Below are positions 6,791-7,326 of a DNA stretch of 7,326 nucleotides, one piece after another; position 1 is the stretch's first letter, and every line of letters begins with the position of its first letter. The notes beneath the pieces were generated by a model. The model was not told the DNA's origin, did no database searches, and saw only the letters and a list, made by a program, of their open reading frames with translations. Location of the stretch: NCBI GenBank assembly GCA_030595135.1, contig JAUVDU010000068.1:1-7326 (forward strand). Direction: 5' to 3'. A program made the position numbers and the translations under genes. The stretch comes from Deltaproteobacteria bacterium. Its GTDB lineage: Bacteria > Desulfobacterota > Anaeroferrophillalia > Anaeroferrophillales > Tharpellaceae.

Positions 6791-6799
6791 AAATATCAA
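6771..6799 (-). promoter_or_regulatory. Sigma70-like promoter for the kinase-recQ-pabC operon
   Basis: Read on the minus strand, TTGATA (plus 6794-6799) and TATAGT (plus 6771-6776) are separated by exactly 17 bp. Each matches its consensus hexamer at 5 of 6 positions. Transcription would begin near 6764, leaving a leader of about 70 nt before the TTG start at 6694. No comparably good promoter is visible between the three genes. Confidence 0.65.
6780..6794. promoter_or_regulatory. 15-bp palindrome within the promoter spacer, possible operator
   Basis: ATTTATTCAATAAAT has perfect 7-bp arms around one central base and occupies nearly the whole spacer between the -35 and -10 elements of the minus-strand promoter. 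A related half-site, TTATTGA, recurs at 6810-6816. A protein bound here would block RNA polymerase, so a repressor site is plausible. The AT-rich composition makes a chance palindrome more likely than usual, and no regulator is identified in the window. Confidence 0.35.
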
Positions 6800-6940
6800 G
6801 TCTATTGTATTATTGAGATAGCTGGTTATGTGTATGCGGATGAAAAGGGTTGCGGGTTTGGCTTGATAGATTGTAGTCGAATATGTTATTGGTCGGTTTT
6901 TAAGGCAATCATATTTTTATTAAATGGTGCTGGAGAGAGT

Positions 6941-7326
6941 ATGGATAGTTGCGAAGGTGAGATATTTAAAGATCTGGGGCGGCGTTTACTGGCGGCTCTG
7001 GGAGATCACTCTCGTTTGGTAATTTTAACCCATAATAATCCTGATCCGGATGCCTTTGCTTCGGCCTGCGGCCTGGCGGCGGTGATCAGCTTTCTCGCCC
7101 CTGAATGCCGGGTGCAGGTCGCTTATGGGGGGATTGTTGGGCGTTCCGAGAATCGCACGATGATGCGTTATCTGCCTTACAAAGTGGTGCCTTTCAGCCG
7201 GGTGCGGGGGCGCGATAATGTTGCTTATGCCCTGGTTGATACTCAGCCCCGGGCCGGGAATAATGTTTTGCCGGATGATAAAATTCCGGCCATAGTTATC
7301 GACCATCACCCTCAGAAAGGGGCCAC
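6941..7326 (+). CDS. DHH-family phosphoesterase, N-terminal part (runs off right edge)
   Basis: The open frame runs from ATG 6941 to the window end (128 complete codons). GGAG at 6932-6935 lies 5 nt before the ATG. The DHH metal-binding motifs are present: HNNPDPDAFAS (31-41, with H31, D35 and D37), VDTQP (99-103, with D100) and DHHP (121-124). These bind a pair of divalent metals, typically Mn2+, in a family that includes NrnA oligoribonuclease/pAp phosphatase, RecJ and cyclic-dinucleotide phosphodiesterases. The spacing and the short N-terminal region before motif I suggest an NrnA-like, cytoplasmic enzyme hydrolysing short RNA or nucleotide 3'-phosphates. The DHHA1 substrate-binding domain and any additional domains (some relatives carry CBS or nucleotidyltransferase modules) lie beyond the window, so substrate and full length cannot be judged. 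It is divergent from the kinase operon and shares the 246-bp intergenic region. Confidence 0.85.
   Translation, partial: MDSCEGEIFKDLGRRLLAALGDHSRLVILTHNNPDPDAFASACGLAAVISFLAPECRVQVAYGGIVGRSENRTMMRYLPYKVVPFSRVRGRDNVAYALVDTQPRAGNNVLPDDKIPAIVIDHHPQKGA

Noticed and set aside
7025..7309. A 94-codon minus-strand open frame at the right edge
   Set aside because: It is antisense to the DHH phosphoesterase, whose metal-binding motifs identify the plus strand as coding.

Overview
The window reads as ordinary bacterial chromosome of moderate GC content. I infer a Gram-negative, probably deltaproteobacterial (Desulfobacterota-like) host from the HDOD-histidine kinase fusion, the RecQ with a C-terminal helix-turn-helix extension and the DHH phosphoesterase; no rRNA or tRNA is present to confirm this. 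No mobile element, CRISPR array or RNA gene was seen.

Layout: (i) 1-1238, plus strand: the last 43 codons of a gene whose tail resembles the C-terminus of ParA/MinD-type ATPases, overlapping by ATGA with a 369-residue, Lys/Ala-rich, single-span membrane protein. That protein has a strongly basic N-terminal tail, an acidic linker, one transmembrane helix, a clean heptad coiled coil and three copies of an S-F-[D/S]-K-A-P-x-P-F-W motif. (ii) 1281-1315: a perfect 14-bp hairpin that can act as a terminator on both strands between convergent units. (iii) 1313-6694, minus strand, transcribed right to left: an HDOD/GAF-like/histidine kinase, RecQ helicase and a PabC-type aminodeoxychorismate lyase, separated by 3 and 6 nt, so almost certainly one operon. 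(iv) 6695-6940: an AT-rich divergent intergenic region with a strong sigma70-like promoter for the operon and a 15-bp palindrome lying inside its spacer. (v) 6941 to the right edge, plus strand: the N-terminal 128 codons of a DHH-family phosphoesterase.

How the genes fit together: the minus-strand operon joins a soluble sensor kinase with no evident transmembrane segment to a DNA repair helicase and a folate-pathway enzyme. The divergent DHH protein belongs to a family that degrades small nucleotides or nucleotide 3'-phosphates. The least explained and most interesting part is the left-hand pair: a putative ParA-like ATPase followed by an unrecognised membrane-anchored coiled-coil protein with a basic N-terminal tail and a repeated aromatic motif. 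This is the architecture one would expect of a membrane-bound partner in a ParA-type positioning system, but that role is a hypothesis.
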